A DNA stretch of 64,000 bases from Candidatus Neomarinimicrobiota bacterium (GTDB lineage: Bacteria; Fidelibacterota; JAANXI01), in contig JAIPJS010000003.1 in NCBI GenBank assembly GCA_021734025.1, positions 280,332 to 344,331 on the forward strand, in the 5' to 3' direction. A model generated the notes under the pieces. That model saw only the letters and a program-made list of their open reading frames with translations, ran no database searches and had not been told where the DNA came from. How positions within the stretch are numbered: position 1 is the stretch's first letter; each line of letters starts with the position of its first letter. Both the position numbers and the translations under genes were made by a program. Shown piece after piece: positions 16,012 to 25,424 of the stretch.

Positions 16012-19000
16012 ATGAGAAGACTCTCGAATTATAGCCTGATTATGTCAATTTTGCTTCTGCCTGCATTATCCCGGGCAGATATTATGGGAGATTTGCTCAC
16101 AGTTGACGTCAATATCACGAATACAGCAGTGTTTACTGTGCAAGACTGGAATTCGGATATCATGTTGTTCAATGTCAATCTCCAAAGTTTTATGGATGAA
16201 GAAGCTTCAGTGGTAATGGAGTTTCGTCTTTCGGTTTCCAATTCCTCTGTATTGTCAAAAGAAGGAACTATTGCCTGGGGAGTCTCTGTGGCGTATGACA
16301 TTCCACCCAATGGAAGCCTGTTATTGACAAATGCGGACTTCACCGAAGGGACTGCCGAAAGATTTGTCGGGTCGCAGGAGTTTGAAGACGTGTTGAGAGA
16401 ATCCGGGAAGCTGCCAGCCGGCGATTATGAGGTGAAAATCGCTGCGTGGATGGGGGTGGAGAGGCGGGATATGGATGAGAATGCTATGCGGATCATCGAT
16501 ACGCCGAATAATCGGCTATTGGACCTTTCCTGGGATCATGCCCATGCCACCGATGACGACTGGAGTGATGTCTATAATTGGGATCAAGGCGGACGTGGCG
16601 CAACCATTAAAAACAGGGTAGTGAACACAATCACCCTCCAGGATCCGACCCGAGAGAAAAATGTTTTAGAAGAGTATCCCTGGTTTCAGTGGTTGTCCCC
16701 GGGATTTCAGCAGGGCATTAATATTGATTACCGTCTCCGTATCGCTCAGTTCAATCCGGATCGGGGGCACAGCAGTTTCCAGGACGCGCTGGAAGATGAT
16801 ATCTCCATTTTTTTTGACACCGGTTGGCCTGATGATATGGCAAATCCACTCCGGGTTGTTGAAAACGGAGGGGAACAGCTCGTTAAAGTCCAATTCCCAT
16901 CCGGCGACAGGGATCTGGCTTGCGGGTATCAGTATGTCTGGCAGGTGCAGGCCCGGGAATATGTGGAGGATTTCGCCGGGGATAACCAAGGTATATGGGG
17001 ATGGCCAGCGCCAATTGAGAGCGAGATCCGAACTTTTAATTATGGCAGTGTTATCACCCAGCAGAATGTGAGTACCCCTGGAATGGGAAGTGAATTAACA
17101 ACAGTACGGCCACGATTCAACTGGGATCCCATTAACTGTGCGACGACGTATGAAATTTGGGTTAGTGACGGGGATGATCCGGCTGTCGATAACGGGAATG
17201 TCTGGCAGAGCGATATTATTCAGAGCATCCCGTTTCAATATCCCCAGGACGTTCCCGGATTAAGACCGAGTGAGACCTATTACTGGAAGGTCCGTATAAA
17301 TCCCGATGGGGAAGAATCTCCCTGGAGTGAAGTGCTGAACTTTTCCATCGGACCGATACAGAGCCCGGAGCCACAAATCGGCCAGCAGGTGAATACCGTT
17401 CGGCCGACCTTTAATGCGGCGGTCCCTACAGAGGTATCTTCTTATGAACTCTGGATCAGTGATCGGGATGATCAGGACGTTCAGAACGCCAATGTATTTA
17501 GTTATGATGAAATTCTGACACTCCCGTTTCAAATTACGCAGGCAATGACAGACTATTTTACCCAGAACCGGCTGTTCCCCGGCTTGACATATTTCTGGAA
17601 ACTGATGCTCCGAGATGGTGCGGGAAATCTTGTCGGTCTGCCGGATGATTATACTCCATTTAGTTTCACAATAAATCCTATTACTCTCATATCCCCTAAT
17701 CAGGGTGAAGGAAATATGACCGTCAATCCGACGTTTACCTGGGAGGGACCGTTGAGTGTCCTCTCATACGAGATTAGAATTTCCGGCGCTGAGGATACGG
17801 ATGTATTGACACCGTTTTTCACGGCCTCCGTGAATGGCACTAATTTCAGGTATCCTCCGGATGCAGATCCCCAGCTTGAGCATGGTACGATATATAATTG
17901 GAGAGTCGTTCCGCTGGATGCCAACGGTGTTCCCGGGCCAGAGGAGTCGTTTACGGAAGTTCGTCAATTCACGACCATGGAACGGGAACTTGAACCCGCA
18001 CCTGGCTTACAGGTAAGTGTCCCCTTACCCCGGCAGGTCCAGTTCTCTATAAGTCCGCCGGTAGTCAATGCCGAGGCGTATCATCTGATTGTCGGAAGCA
18101 GTGCAGGCCTGGGAGGAGACGGACTGATTGATATTCCCAACCGTCTCTGGGAAAAAGATGATCTGACTCTGACGAACTACACGCTTACCTCTGACGAGTA
18201 CGAATTAGACTACTCGACCACTTATTACGCACAGGGAGTGGCACTCAGAGATGATGAGGCGCATTCCCTGCCGTCCGAGGTGATTTCATTCACCACTGGT
18301 GAAGAACAGACCGACGAGACTGTGGCAAGCCAGCCGCAGTTCTATATAGATGTAACAGAGGCCAATCCCAGAGTACCGACAGTACACCTTTCAAGCGGTG
18401 TGGAGGGGGCAACCAATTATACCATAGAAATCAGCAATGAAATTGAATTTGCCGCAATCCGAAATACTTTTGAGAATGTGACATCATTCCCGCAGGAATT
18501 GACAGCGTTGGATCCGGAATTGGATTTTGACCAGACCTATTATATCCGTATCACAGGATTTAATGACAACGGTGAACAGGTAGGAGCACCCGGTGATATC
18601 GTCTCCTTTAATACCGGCGTGGAACCCGGGGCAAACCAGCGCCCGGAGATTTCACTGGAGCCTGCGCCGAACAATCCCCTCGCTTTTAATATAACATTGC
18701 TCGCCCCAATCGAAGGCGCTAACACCTATCGGCTCACTCTGGCGTCCGATCAGGAGATGGCTACTGTGATAGCCGAGGAAAATGTTCGGACCACCGCATT
18801 TCCATACACATTTAGCCCGGAGGGTATCGCCTGGGGCGGTTCATATTATGTCCGGGCCCAAGGCGTGAAGGAAGGGGAGGATCACGGATTACCCTCTCAG
18901 GTCCGGATGATCCAGATAGAAAATAAGCCCGGGGCAGATGAACAAGTTGGAATCGAAGTCTCCGTGGAACTTTCAAGTATCCGGATTACCATCAATATTC

Positions 19001-20760
19001 TGAATCAGATTACCGGGGCAACCGGGTATGTAGCACGGATTGCATCGGATGAGGAAATGTCAAATGTGCTATGGGAATCCTCGTCTCTTCCTCCACCACA
19101 GATCGTATACAATGATCCCGGCCAGCCGGATAACCTGCTGGAGTTTGGCCAGGTATATTATGTGCAGGTTGATGCGTATGATGCAGACGGACCCCATGGA
19201 ATTCAATCCAATAATACTCCGGCTTTTGTACCGTCCATCGAGCCGGCGACATTGGCCGGGAATCCCACGGAAGGCAGTTTCTCCTGGGAGCCCACCGAAC
19301 CTCAGTCTGCCGGATATCGGTTTGAAGTCTCCCTGAACCAGGATTTCTCTCCCGTTCACTTGTCTCAAGCTGTCACCGGTACAAGTGTCCCGTATTCCAT
19401 CGATAACTTCAATTATGGAACAGGTTACTACTGGCGGGTGAGGGGATTTGACGATACCGGGAGTCCATTCGGGCCTTACAGTGACGTGGGATACTTTGAG
19501 ACGGAGCCCTATCCGGCACCCACTTTGAATTCCCCTACTGGCGGTGCAGAAGTGTCCCTTCACCCGGAGTTCTCGTGGGTGGGTATTGACGGAGCAGCAG
19601 CATACCTTTTCGAACTGAGCGGGGGAATTGATTTCGAAAATATCCACTGGAGCCGGCAGCTCCAGGAAACAAGCGTGACCTATCCTTCTTTTGCTTTAGC
19701 GCTGGAAACCAGCACGAATTATTACTGGCGTGTTTCCGCATTGTCTGAGGGTGGACAGGTCCTGAGTGTCTCGGAATCCGGTGGGTTCACAACCGGTGAG
19801 GAAGGCGGAGGACCAACAGCAGACAGTGGTCCGGGACAGCCTGTTACCGTCACAGGATTGTTACCTGCTGATGGTGCGAATGTCTCATCCACAACTCCAA
19901 CATTCTCATGGGATCCTGCGGACAGTGTGGCGGCCTATCAGGTGCAATTTTCAAATAACAGCGGATTCGAAAATCCCTGGAGTTTACAAACCGGTGCAAG
20001 CTCCCTTACCTATCCTTCTGACGCAACAGCCCTGGAATTGGGCAATACCTATTTCTGGCAGGTCCGGGCATTGAATAACCAGGGAACAGAGATAGGGCCC
20101 TGGTCAGATGGCAGAAGTTTTACATTGACCGCTGAGTTTATTGTCACACTAAATTCGCCCTCATCCGGGGCATCTGTCTCGACATTGCGTCCGCAATTCA
20201 GCTGGGGGGCCATTGACGCTGCCACAGGTTACGAAATAGAAGTGGCTTCGGACGAGGAATACTCCAGTATTTTGTGGAAAAATGCCAATATTTCCGAGAG
20301 TACAGCTCAGTATCCCTCTGTCGGTGCCGAGCCGCTGGAATACGATGATTCGTATTACTGGCGGGTAAGGGCCCTGAATGAGGACGGTCCGCTGGGGGAT
20401 TTCAGCGGTTCGTTCAATTTTTCTATCAGCGCCAGCAAGATCCCGGTTATACAGAGTCCGAATAATGTTACCACAGTATCCACGACACCGTCATTCCTCT
20501 GGCAGTCAGTTCTTGGGGCCCAGAGATATGGCATTGAAGTCAGCACAAATGAGAATTTTTCGCAGATCATCTATAGCAATAACGAACTAACTGAAAACCG
20601 ATTTGCACAAGTCCCGACGCTTGGTAACAACCAGACCTACTACTGGCGGGTGGCTGCGCTGGATCAGGAAGGGAATATGCTGGGAGACTGGAGTGGGACT
20701 GGACAATTTACAACCCCATCCGGGGAATCCGTGATTATTCTGCAATTGGTTGAGGAATAG
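16012..20760 (+). CDS. Giant secreted protein with repeated fibronectin-III-like domains
   Basis: A 1582-residue exported protein. A signal peptide (residues 1-23, 'LLLPALSRADI') is followed by a unique domain of about 150 residues. The rest is a long series of beta-sandwich repeats of 90-110 residues. Each has a 'P.FSW......Y.' start and a 'T.YYWRVRALN..G' end, for example 'YYWRVRALNEDGPLGDFS' and 'TYFWQVRALNNQGTEIGPWS'. The repeats are diverged in the middle and more regular toward the C-terminus. No lipobox, anchor or T9SS tail is seen. The ATG at 16012 was chosen over the GTG at 16006 because of ribosome-binding-site spacing. It is the first gene of an operon with a FecR-domain protein and a beta-barrel, so it is probably displayed or secreted with them. 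Confidence 0.8.
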   Translation: MRRLSNYSLIMSILLLPALSRADIMGDLLTVDVNITNTAVFTVQDWNSDIMLFNVNLQSFMDEEASVVMEFRLSVSNSSVLSKEGTIAWGVSVAYDIPPNGSLLLTNADFTEGTAERFVGSQEFEDVLRESGKLPAGDYEVKIAAWMGVERRDMDENAMRIIDTPNNRLLDLSWDHAHATDDDWSDVYNWDQGGRGATIKNRVVNTITLQDPTREKNVLEEYPWFQWLSPGFQQGINIDYRLRIAQFNPDRGHSSFQDALEDDISIFFDTGWPDDMANPLRVVENGGEQLVKVQFPSGDRDLACGYQYVWQVQAREYVEDFAGDNQGIWGWPAPIESEIRTFNYGSVITQQNVSTPGMGSELTTVRPRFNWDPINCATTYEIWVSDGDDPAVDNGNVWQSDIIQSIPFQYPQDVPGLRPSETYYWKVRINPDGEESPWSEVLNFSIGPIQSPEPQIGQQVNTVRPTFNAAVPTEVSSYELWISDRDDQDVQNANVFSYDEILTLPFQITQAMTDYFTQNRLFPGLTYFWKLMLRDGAGNLVGLPDDYTPFSFTINPITLISPNQGEGNMTVNPTFTWEGPLSVLSYEIRISGAEDTDVLTPFFTASVNGTNFRYPPDADPQLEHGTIYNWRVVPLDANGVPGPEESFTEVRQFTTMERELEPAPGLQVSVPLPRQVQFSISPPVVNAEAYHLIVGSSAGLGGDGLIDIPNRLWEKDDLTLTNYTLTSDEYELDYSTTYYAQGVALRDDEAHSLPSEVISFTTGEEQTDETVASQPQFYIDVTEANPRVPTVHLSSGVEGATNYTIEISNEIEFAAIRNTFENVTSFPQELTALDPELDFDQTYYIRITGFNDNGEQVGAPGDIVSFNTGVEPGANQRPEISLEPAPNNPLAFNITLLAPIEGANTYRLTLASDQEMATVIAEENVRTTAFPYTFSPEGIAWGGSYYVRAQGVKEGEDHGLPSQVRMIQIENKPGADEQVGIEVSVELSSIRITINILNQITGATGYVARIASDEEMSNVLWESSSLPPPQIVYNDPGQPDNLLEFGQVYYVQVDAYDADGPHGIQSNNTPAFVPSIEPATLAGNPTEGSFSWEPTEPQSAGYRFEVSLNQDFSPVHLSQAVTGTSVPYSIDNFNYGTGYYWRVRGFDDTGSPFGPYSDVGYFETEPYPAPTLNSPTGGAEVSLHPEFSWVGIDGAAAYLFELSGGIDFENIHWSRQLQETSVTYPSFALALETSTNYYWRVSALSEGGQVLSVSESGGFTTGEEGGGPTADSGPGQPVTVTGLLPADGANVSSTTPTFSWDPADSVAAYQVQFSNNSGFENPWSLQTGASSLTYPSDATALELGNTYFWQVRALNNQGTEIGPWSDGRSFTLTAEFIVTLNSPSSGASVSTLRPQFSWGAIDAATGYEIEVASDEEYSSILWKNANISESTAQYPSVGAEPLEYDDSYYWRVRALNEDGPLGDFSGSFNFSISASKIPVIQSPNNVTTVSTTPSFLWQSVLGAQRYGIEVSTNENFSQIIYSNNELTENRFAQVPTLGNNQTYYWRVAALDQEGNMLGDWSGTGQFTTPSGESVIILQLVEE

Positions 20761-20781
20761 TGAGTTGAGGAGAAAGACACT

Positions 20782-21981
20782 GTGAAAAAGAAAAATATCC
20801 ATATTATTCTGTTTACAACCCTGCTATTGTTATGGCAACCTATGGCTATGGCTGCTCCGGAGATGATTGCCGCAGTTCTGAAAGTTAAGGGAAATGTTGA
20901 GGTGAGACGAACAGGAGGAGAAATGTCTGTGACAGCGATCAGAGGGCAGCAGCTGTCCCAGGGCGACTGGATAGTGACCGGCGATAACGAATACGCTGCT
21001 CTCCTCTTTCTGGATAAATCCCTCCTGAAAATTCACGAGAATTCCGAGGTTGAGATTCGCAGCCAGCGATCCGCTGCAAATCAGCAGGATACGAGGGTAC
21101 ATATGAATAAGGGTGAAATCTATTCCGATGTTAAGGAGGGTAGCTACGGCCATTTTGAAGTAATAACCTCAACCTCCGTCGCGGCTGTCAAAGGAACGGA
21201 GTTTTATTTGGAAGTGAACGATACGGATGGCAGCACTACGCTGACCGTTATCAATGGTGTGGTGGAGTTCACAAACGATTTGGGGACCATCCTGGCTGAG
21301 GCACAGATGCAGTCGAAAGCCGAGGCTGGTAAATCGCCTGAGCAACCAAGGAAGATCCCGAAAAACCAGATTCCGACATGGGAGCAAGAGGTTGAACCGG
21401 ACTGGGGAGTGAATCTTAACCCGGAGAAACAAGGTCAGCAACCAATACAAAGTCCAGTGAAAATCGGGTTGCAAATCCGGGATTTGAACAGCCAGTCGTC
21501 CGTAAGCAACTATTCCGGCGCGGTGAATGTTTCCAGCGAAAGAGAAGGGGTTGTTTTTTCTACCGATGGTAAGAAGTGGACTAACCAGGTAAGTTTTAAT
21601 ATTACGAATGGGCGGTCGACCTTTCAGGCCAAGGCACTCGACAAGGGAACGCACAAAATCGTTGTCGGAGCCGAGGACGTGGCTTCGGGCGATTTGAGCA
21701 TGTCGTTTTACCGGACGGAGACACAGAAGAAGGCCTTGAATGGGAAGCTGGAAAGGGTTGCACAGAAAAAGGGATTGAAGCAGGTTGCCGATCGCATTGA
21801 GGGTCGAACCATTAGCGCTTCTTCTGTAGAAGGAGGAGGGGCAGTGGATGATCTGTTACAGAAGGTTGAATCCGGCGAGTATGAGATAGCCGGAGTGGAG
21901 GAAATTGAAAATCCTGACGGCTCCATTACTCTCCGGCTCGCCGTTCGCCCAGGTGGCCAGAGGGAAGGTGGCCAAAAATGA
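20782..21981 (+). CDS. Secreted FecR-domain protein
   Basis: A 399-residue protein with a cleavable signal peptide (about residues 1-25) and then a FecR domain (about 30-175: 'VKGNVEVRRTGGEMSVTAIR', 'LSQGDWIVTGDNEYAALLFL', 'TSTSVAAVKGTEFYLEV'). There is no N-terminal anti-sigma domain and no sigma factor nearby, so it is not a FecI/FecR signalling pair. The C-terminal ~200 residues contain an Ig-like stretch ('VVFSTDGKKWTNQVSFN') and a helical tail. The start is GTG. The stop overlaps the next gene's ATG by 4 bases. A periplasmic ligand-binding or assembly role is the likely reading. Confidence 0.8.
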   Translation: MKKKNIHIILFTTLLLLWQPMAMAAPEMIAAVLKVKGNVEVRRTGGEMSVTAIRGQQLSQGDWIVTGDNEYAALLFLDKSLLKIHENSEVEIRSQRSAANQQDTRVHMNKGEIYSDVKEGSYGHFEVITSTSVAAVKGTEFYLEVNDTDGSTTLTVINGVVEFTNDLGTILAEAQMQSKAEAGKSPEQPRKIPKNQIPTWEQEVEPDWGVNLNPEKQGQQPIQSPVKIGLQIRDLNSQSSVSNYSGAVNVSSEREGVVFSTDGKKWTNQVSFNITNGRSTFQAKALDKGTHKIVVGAEDVASGDLSMSFYRTETQKKALNGKLERVAQKKGLKQVADRIEGRTISASSVEGGGAVDDLLQKVESGEYEIAGVEEIENPDGSITLRLAVRPGGQREGGQK

Positions 21982-24566
21982 AAATTAGGGGCCACCTTTT
22001 TCTCAGTTTTCTTGTTTTGCTGACAGTGGGGCCGGCGATGGCACTTCAGGACGACGGGCAGGCACCGACTTTTATACCTATTGAGACAATCGAAACGGCC
22101 TATGAGAATTCCTCGATACAAATTGAGGCCCTGGTAAATGACCAATCTGAGGTCAACCGGGTGCTACTCTATTATCGCTTTTCTCCGGACCGGAATTTTA
22201 CATCCATCCCCATGAGATTCGATGTAAATTATGTTGCGGAAATACCACCCAACGAGGTAGAGTCCGGAACGCTATTTTACTATTTCTGGGCTGAGGATAT
22301 TCACGGGAACCAGAGTACATATCCTGACGATGGGGAGAATGATCCGCTGAGTTTACGTGTATTCTCTCCTGTAGGGGCAGGGCAGTTAAAAGACTTGAAT
22401 ATTAGTTTACTGACTCCCGATCCGGATGAGATATTGAAAGATCCCAACCAGATTGTTGTACTTTCACTGTATGATCCTGAGCAGCAGCTGAATATGAACA
22501 GCATACAGCTATTGGTGGATGGCAATAGTGTCACTCGGCAGGCCCAGATAACCGCCGATATCATATCTTATGTACCGCCGGCCTCCTTTGGCGCCGGTGA
22601 ACATACCATATCTTTGCACCTGGAAACAACGGACGGAAAAGCGTTCGCACAATCCTATTCTTTCGCGGTCGGACGAGAACAGTTACAGACTGCCCAAGCC
22701 AAAGAAGCATCCCCGGGATGGCAGGAAAATCTCAATTTTAGCTGGAGTATAGGGCTCGATACCGATTACGATAGATATATCGGGAAAGCCCAGCCACTTA
22801 ATCGCCCCATTGATCAACACCGTATCAACGCCCGGGTCAAGTTTGATCTTTGGAAATTCAGAGTAAACACATCAGCGCTTCTCAACACCCATATCATCGA
22901 TGAGACAGCTATCGAACTTGCAGAGCGACGTCAACCCCTAAACCGGTTGAAATTGGATATCCGGTCACCCTGGCTGGACCTGATTTACGGCGATTATACG
23001 CCCCAGTTTACCGAATTAACCCTGAAGGGTACACGAGTCAGGGGGTTAACCTCCCAGTTGAAACTAGGATGGTGGAAGACTACATACATCCAGGGCGAGA
23101 CCAAACAACTGGTTACCAGCATCACCAGAACCCACCCGGACTCCACACAATGGAGTCTGCTCCAAACTACCCCTGGTGACACCATGTATGTTCAGCACAC
23201 CAAAGGTACACCAACCCGCATATTCAATGGATTGCGAACAGAGGTCGATTTTTTCAGGCATTTTAACGTTGGCATCAGTGGTTTTCGGGCCTATGATATG
23301 ACCACCAGCCTGGACCTACCCTATAAGTCCCTGGAGGGGAATTACACCTTTCTGGGCAATCTCGTGGCGGGTGCGGACGCTACCCTGCATTTATTTCAGG
23401 ACAGGACTCGTCTTTCCGGGGAGGTAGCACTTTCGGCATTGAACGATGTAAACGCCGGCGACTCCTTATTGGTAGAAGTTGGTGGTCTGGAAGAAGATCT
23501 ACTGGATAATATCGAACGCACACTGGGATTTCCGTTGACTGATGACCTGGTGTTGGGCAGCGCAAAAGGCCGTGGATTGTCTACGGCGTTTCCGAACATG
23601 GATGATTTCAATGCGGGGGATTATGTCATAAATAAAATGATTAAGCAGGGGACTTACCGGGTTGAATTTAACACTCCGGTGCCCATTGGGATTGGGGAAT
23701 CGAATGTGATGGCTGAGTATTTGCGAGTTCCTGCGAACTATGCCTCTCTGGGAAACCCCTCAATTCAGACAGACATTCAGGGGCTTCGCTCCCGGATACG
23801 TACGCGGATCATGAAAAACCAAGTTTCTCTCTCCGCCGGATACGAGAATACATTTGATAATATTGCCGGTGATACCAGACCCCAAACAACAACGAATAAT
23901 ACTGTTTCGGGGGGAATTGGGCTCCGATTCAGGAATCTACCTATGATTAATTATTCGCTGCGTTTTATGAACCGGTCCGGGGAACTACCAGAGGGCGTTG
24001 AGCAGCGACAGGAGAGTGTGGTTCTGAATGACAACAAAACGGTGACACATACGATTGCCCCGTCATACAGGTTTCAATTGTATGATATCTCGGCCAATAT
24101 CAATGGTAGTATTATGAATATGAACTATACAGACAGGAATTCGACCTCTGAAGATAACCGGGATTTCACCACTAATTCATTTACAGGTGCACTCTCTCTC
24201 GGTTTTCATTTCCCGATGCAGCTCTTACTTGGCGGTGGGTTCTCAAAGAATACTCCGGTAACGGACGACCAAAACTCCACCACGTTCCGGATATCCAGCG
24301 CGAAGGTCGGATATAAATTTTTTGAAAAGGCCTTGAATATCTCTGTTGGCTTTAACCTGGTGGATGGATTTAAAGAGCCGCGGCCTGAGGGGGACCCCGG
24401 GCTTGATAATCAGAAGATTACGCTGAATGGAGGGGCCCAGTACAGACTATCCCGCAATCTGAGTTTAGGATTGAAGATAGACTATGTCTCGGTAATGGAT
24501 TATATCGATACTGCAAAAAATTATAATGAGTTGAGGGGAAAATTTAGTTTTTCAATACGAGGTTAA
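21978..24566 (+). CDS. Putative outer-membrane beta-barrel protein with N-terminal Ig-like domains
   Basis: An 862-residue exported protein. The signal peptide (about residues 1-22) is followed by two Ig-like domains (about 25-240; 'VNRVLLYYRFSPDRNFTSIP', 'ILYDPEQQLNMNSIQLLVDG'-type sequence). From about residue 260 to the end there are alternating-hydrophobicity strands with aromatic girdles, as in 'RVKFDLWKFRVNTSALLNTH', 'SLSAGYENTFDNIAGDTRPQ' and 'LSLGLKIDYVSVMDY'. This is what a large beta-barrel looks like. It is translationally coupled to the FecR-domain gene. It could export or anchor the FN3-repeat protein, though no homology to a known secretin or TonB receptor is apparent. Confidence 0.7.
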   Translation: MKIRGHLFLSFLVLLTVGPAMALQDDGQAPTFIPIETIETAYENSSIQIEALVNDQSEVNRVLLYYRFSPDRNFTSIPMRFDVNYVAEIPPNEVESGTLFYYFWAEDIHGNQSTYPDDGENDPLSLRVFSPVGAGQLKDLNISLLTPDPDEILKDPNQIVVLSLYDPEQQLNMNSIQLLVDGNSVTRQAQITADIISYVPPASFGAGEHTISLHLETTDGKAFAQSYSFAVGREQLQTAQAKEASPGWQENLNFSWSIGLDTDYDRYIGKAQPLNRPIDQHRINARVKFDLWKFRVNTSALLNTHIIDETAIELAERRQPLNRLKLDIRSPWLDLIYGDYTPQFTELTLKGTRVRGLTSQLKLGWWKTTYIQGETKQLVTSITRTHPDSTQWSLLQTTPGDTMYVQHTKGTPTRIFNGLRTEVDFFRHFNVGISGFRAYDMTTSLDLPYKSLEGNYTFLGNLVAGADATLHLFQDRTRLSGEVALSALNDVNAGDSLLVEVGGLEEDLLDNIERTLGFPLTDDLVLGSAKGRGLSTAFPNMDDFNAGDYVINKMIKQGTYRVEFNTPVPIGIGESNVMAEYLRVPANYASLGNPSIQTDIQGLRSRIRTRIMKNQVSLSAGYENTFDNIAGDTRPQTTTNNTVSGGIGLRFRNLPMINYSLRFMNRSGELPEGVEQRQESVVLNDNKTVTHTIAPSYRFQLYDISANINGSIMNMNYTDRNSTSEDNRDFTTNSFTGALSLGFHFPMQLLLGGGFSKNTPVTDDQNSTTFRISSAKVGYKFFEKALNISVGFNLVDGFKEPRPEGDPGLDNQKITLNGGAQYRLSRNLSLGLKIDYVSVMDYIDTAKNYNELRGKFSFSIRG

Positions 24567-24888
24567 GCTTTGGGGAATATTGGTCTGGCCGTGAGATTTT
24601 GAAGGGGTGTTCCATTATTTCCCGGCTCACTTCGCTCGCTGTCCCCCTTTAAAGGCGACAAAATAGTACAGACCGGTACACTACCTAACGGAGGCGCGTT
24701 GCCTCCAATAAAGGGAAGACATATCTGAAACTAAGCATTTACGATGTGAATCCTAATTAATCCCCGGGTATGTAAAAAATAGCGACAGATTTTGGTGAAT
24801 TTTTCCGAAAATTCTAAAATCAAGCACACAAATCTACTCACCGCGTTCCCCCTTTGAAGAGGGACAGGGGGATGACACTAAAAAAGTA
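24567..24888. other. Intergenic stretch with repeat sequences
   Basis: It contains a diverged REP-like stretch near 24619-24657 (GCTCACTTCGCTCGCTGTCC, then CCCTTTAAAGGCGAC) and the left long repeat of the DUF559 unit. No gene is seen. Confidence 0.55.
24798..24876. repeat. Left long repeat flanking the DUF559 gene
   Basis: The segment runs from AATTTTTCCGAAAA through GCACACAAATCTACTCACCG to the REP-like core TCCCCCTTTGAAGAGGGACA and GGGGGATGA. It recurs with only a few changes at 25314-25391, on the other side of the gene and in the same orientation. Confidence 0.8.
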
Positions 24889-25278
24889 ATGGATGGCAAA
24901 CACAATAATTACGGTTACAATAAAAATTTGAAAGACTACGCCAGAAAACTCCGTAACAATTCCACGGAGGCTGAAATACGATTATGGACCGAATTATTGC
25001 GGGCGCGAAAGATGAGAGGGTATCAGTTCCTTCGTCAGCGTCCTGTTCATAACTATATCGCGGATTTTATGTGCAAGGAGCTGATGATGATTATTGAAGT
25101 GGATGGTATAACGCACGATATCGAAGAACAGTGGAAGAAAGACAAGGTACGGCAAAAGGAACTCGAGAATTTTGGATTCACAGTACTCAGGTTTTCGGAC
25201 GAGGAAGTTATGACCGATATTGATAATGTAGAGCGGGTAATTTTAGGGTGGATAGAGGAAAATCCGCCTGTTCCGTGA
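24889..25278 (+). CDS. DUF559 endonuclease-domain protein
   Basis: A 129-residue protein of the DUF559 family (PD-(D/E)XK-like, related to Vsr-type very short patch and homing nucleases). Typical blocks are 'LRNNSTEAEIRLWTELLRAR', 'RGYQFLRQRPVHNYIADFMC', 'LMMIIEVDGITHD' and 'GFTVLRFSDEEVMTDID', which carry the candidate catalytic Glu, Asp, Glu and Lys/Gln positions. Its cellular role is not established. Here it stands between two direct copies of a ~78-bp repeat, as a self-contained unit. Confidence 0.9.
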   Translation: MDGKHNNYGYNKNLKDYARKLRNNSTEAEIRLWTELLRARKMRGYQFLRQRPVHNYIADFMCKELMMIIEVDGITHDIEEQWKKDKVRQKELENFGFTVLRFSDEEVMTDIDNVERVILGWIEENPPVP

Positions 25279-25313
25279 CTATAATGTACGGTATTCCTTC
25301 GCGCAGCCAGATA

Positions 25314-25391
25314 AATTTTTCCGAAAAACCCAATATTATGCACACAAATCCACTCACTGCGTTCCCCCTTTGAAGGGGGACAGGGGGATGA
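25314..25391. repeat. Right long repeat flanking the DUF559 gene
   Basis: AATTTTTCCGAAAAACC, then GCACACAAATCCACTCACTG, then TTCCCCCTTTGAAGGGGGAC and AGGGGGATGA. It is about 85% identical by eye to 24798-24876. The core is an imperfect inverted repeat. Confidence 0.8.
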
Positions 25392-25424
25392 TCTACCGCC
25401 TGGACAGGAGGAAGAGGAAAAAAA

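Noticed and set aside
16012-20760. Frames on both strands within the FN3-repeat gene
   Set aside because: All are shadows of one continuous 1582-residue frame with a signal peptide and regular domain repeats.
20782-21981. FecR-type anti-sigma factor
   Set aside because: No sigma factor gene is near and the protein has a signal peptide in place of an N-terminal cytosolic anti-sigma domain and membrane span.
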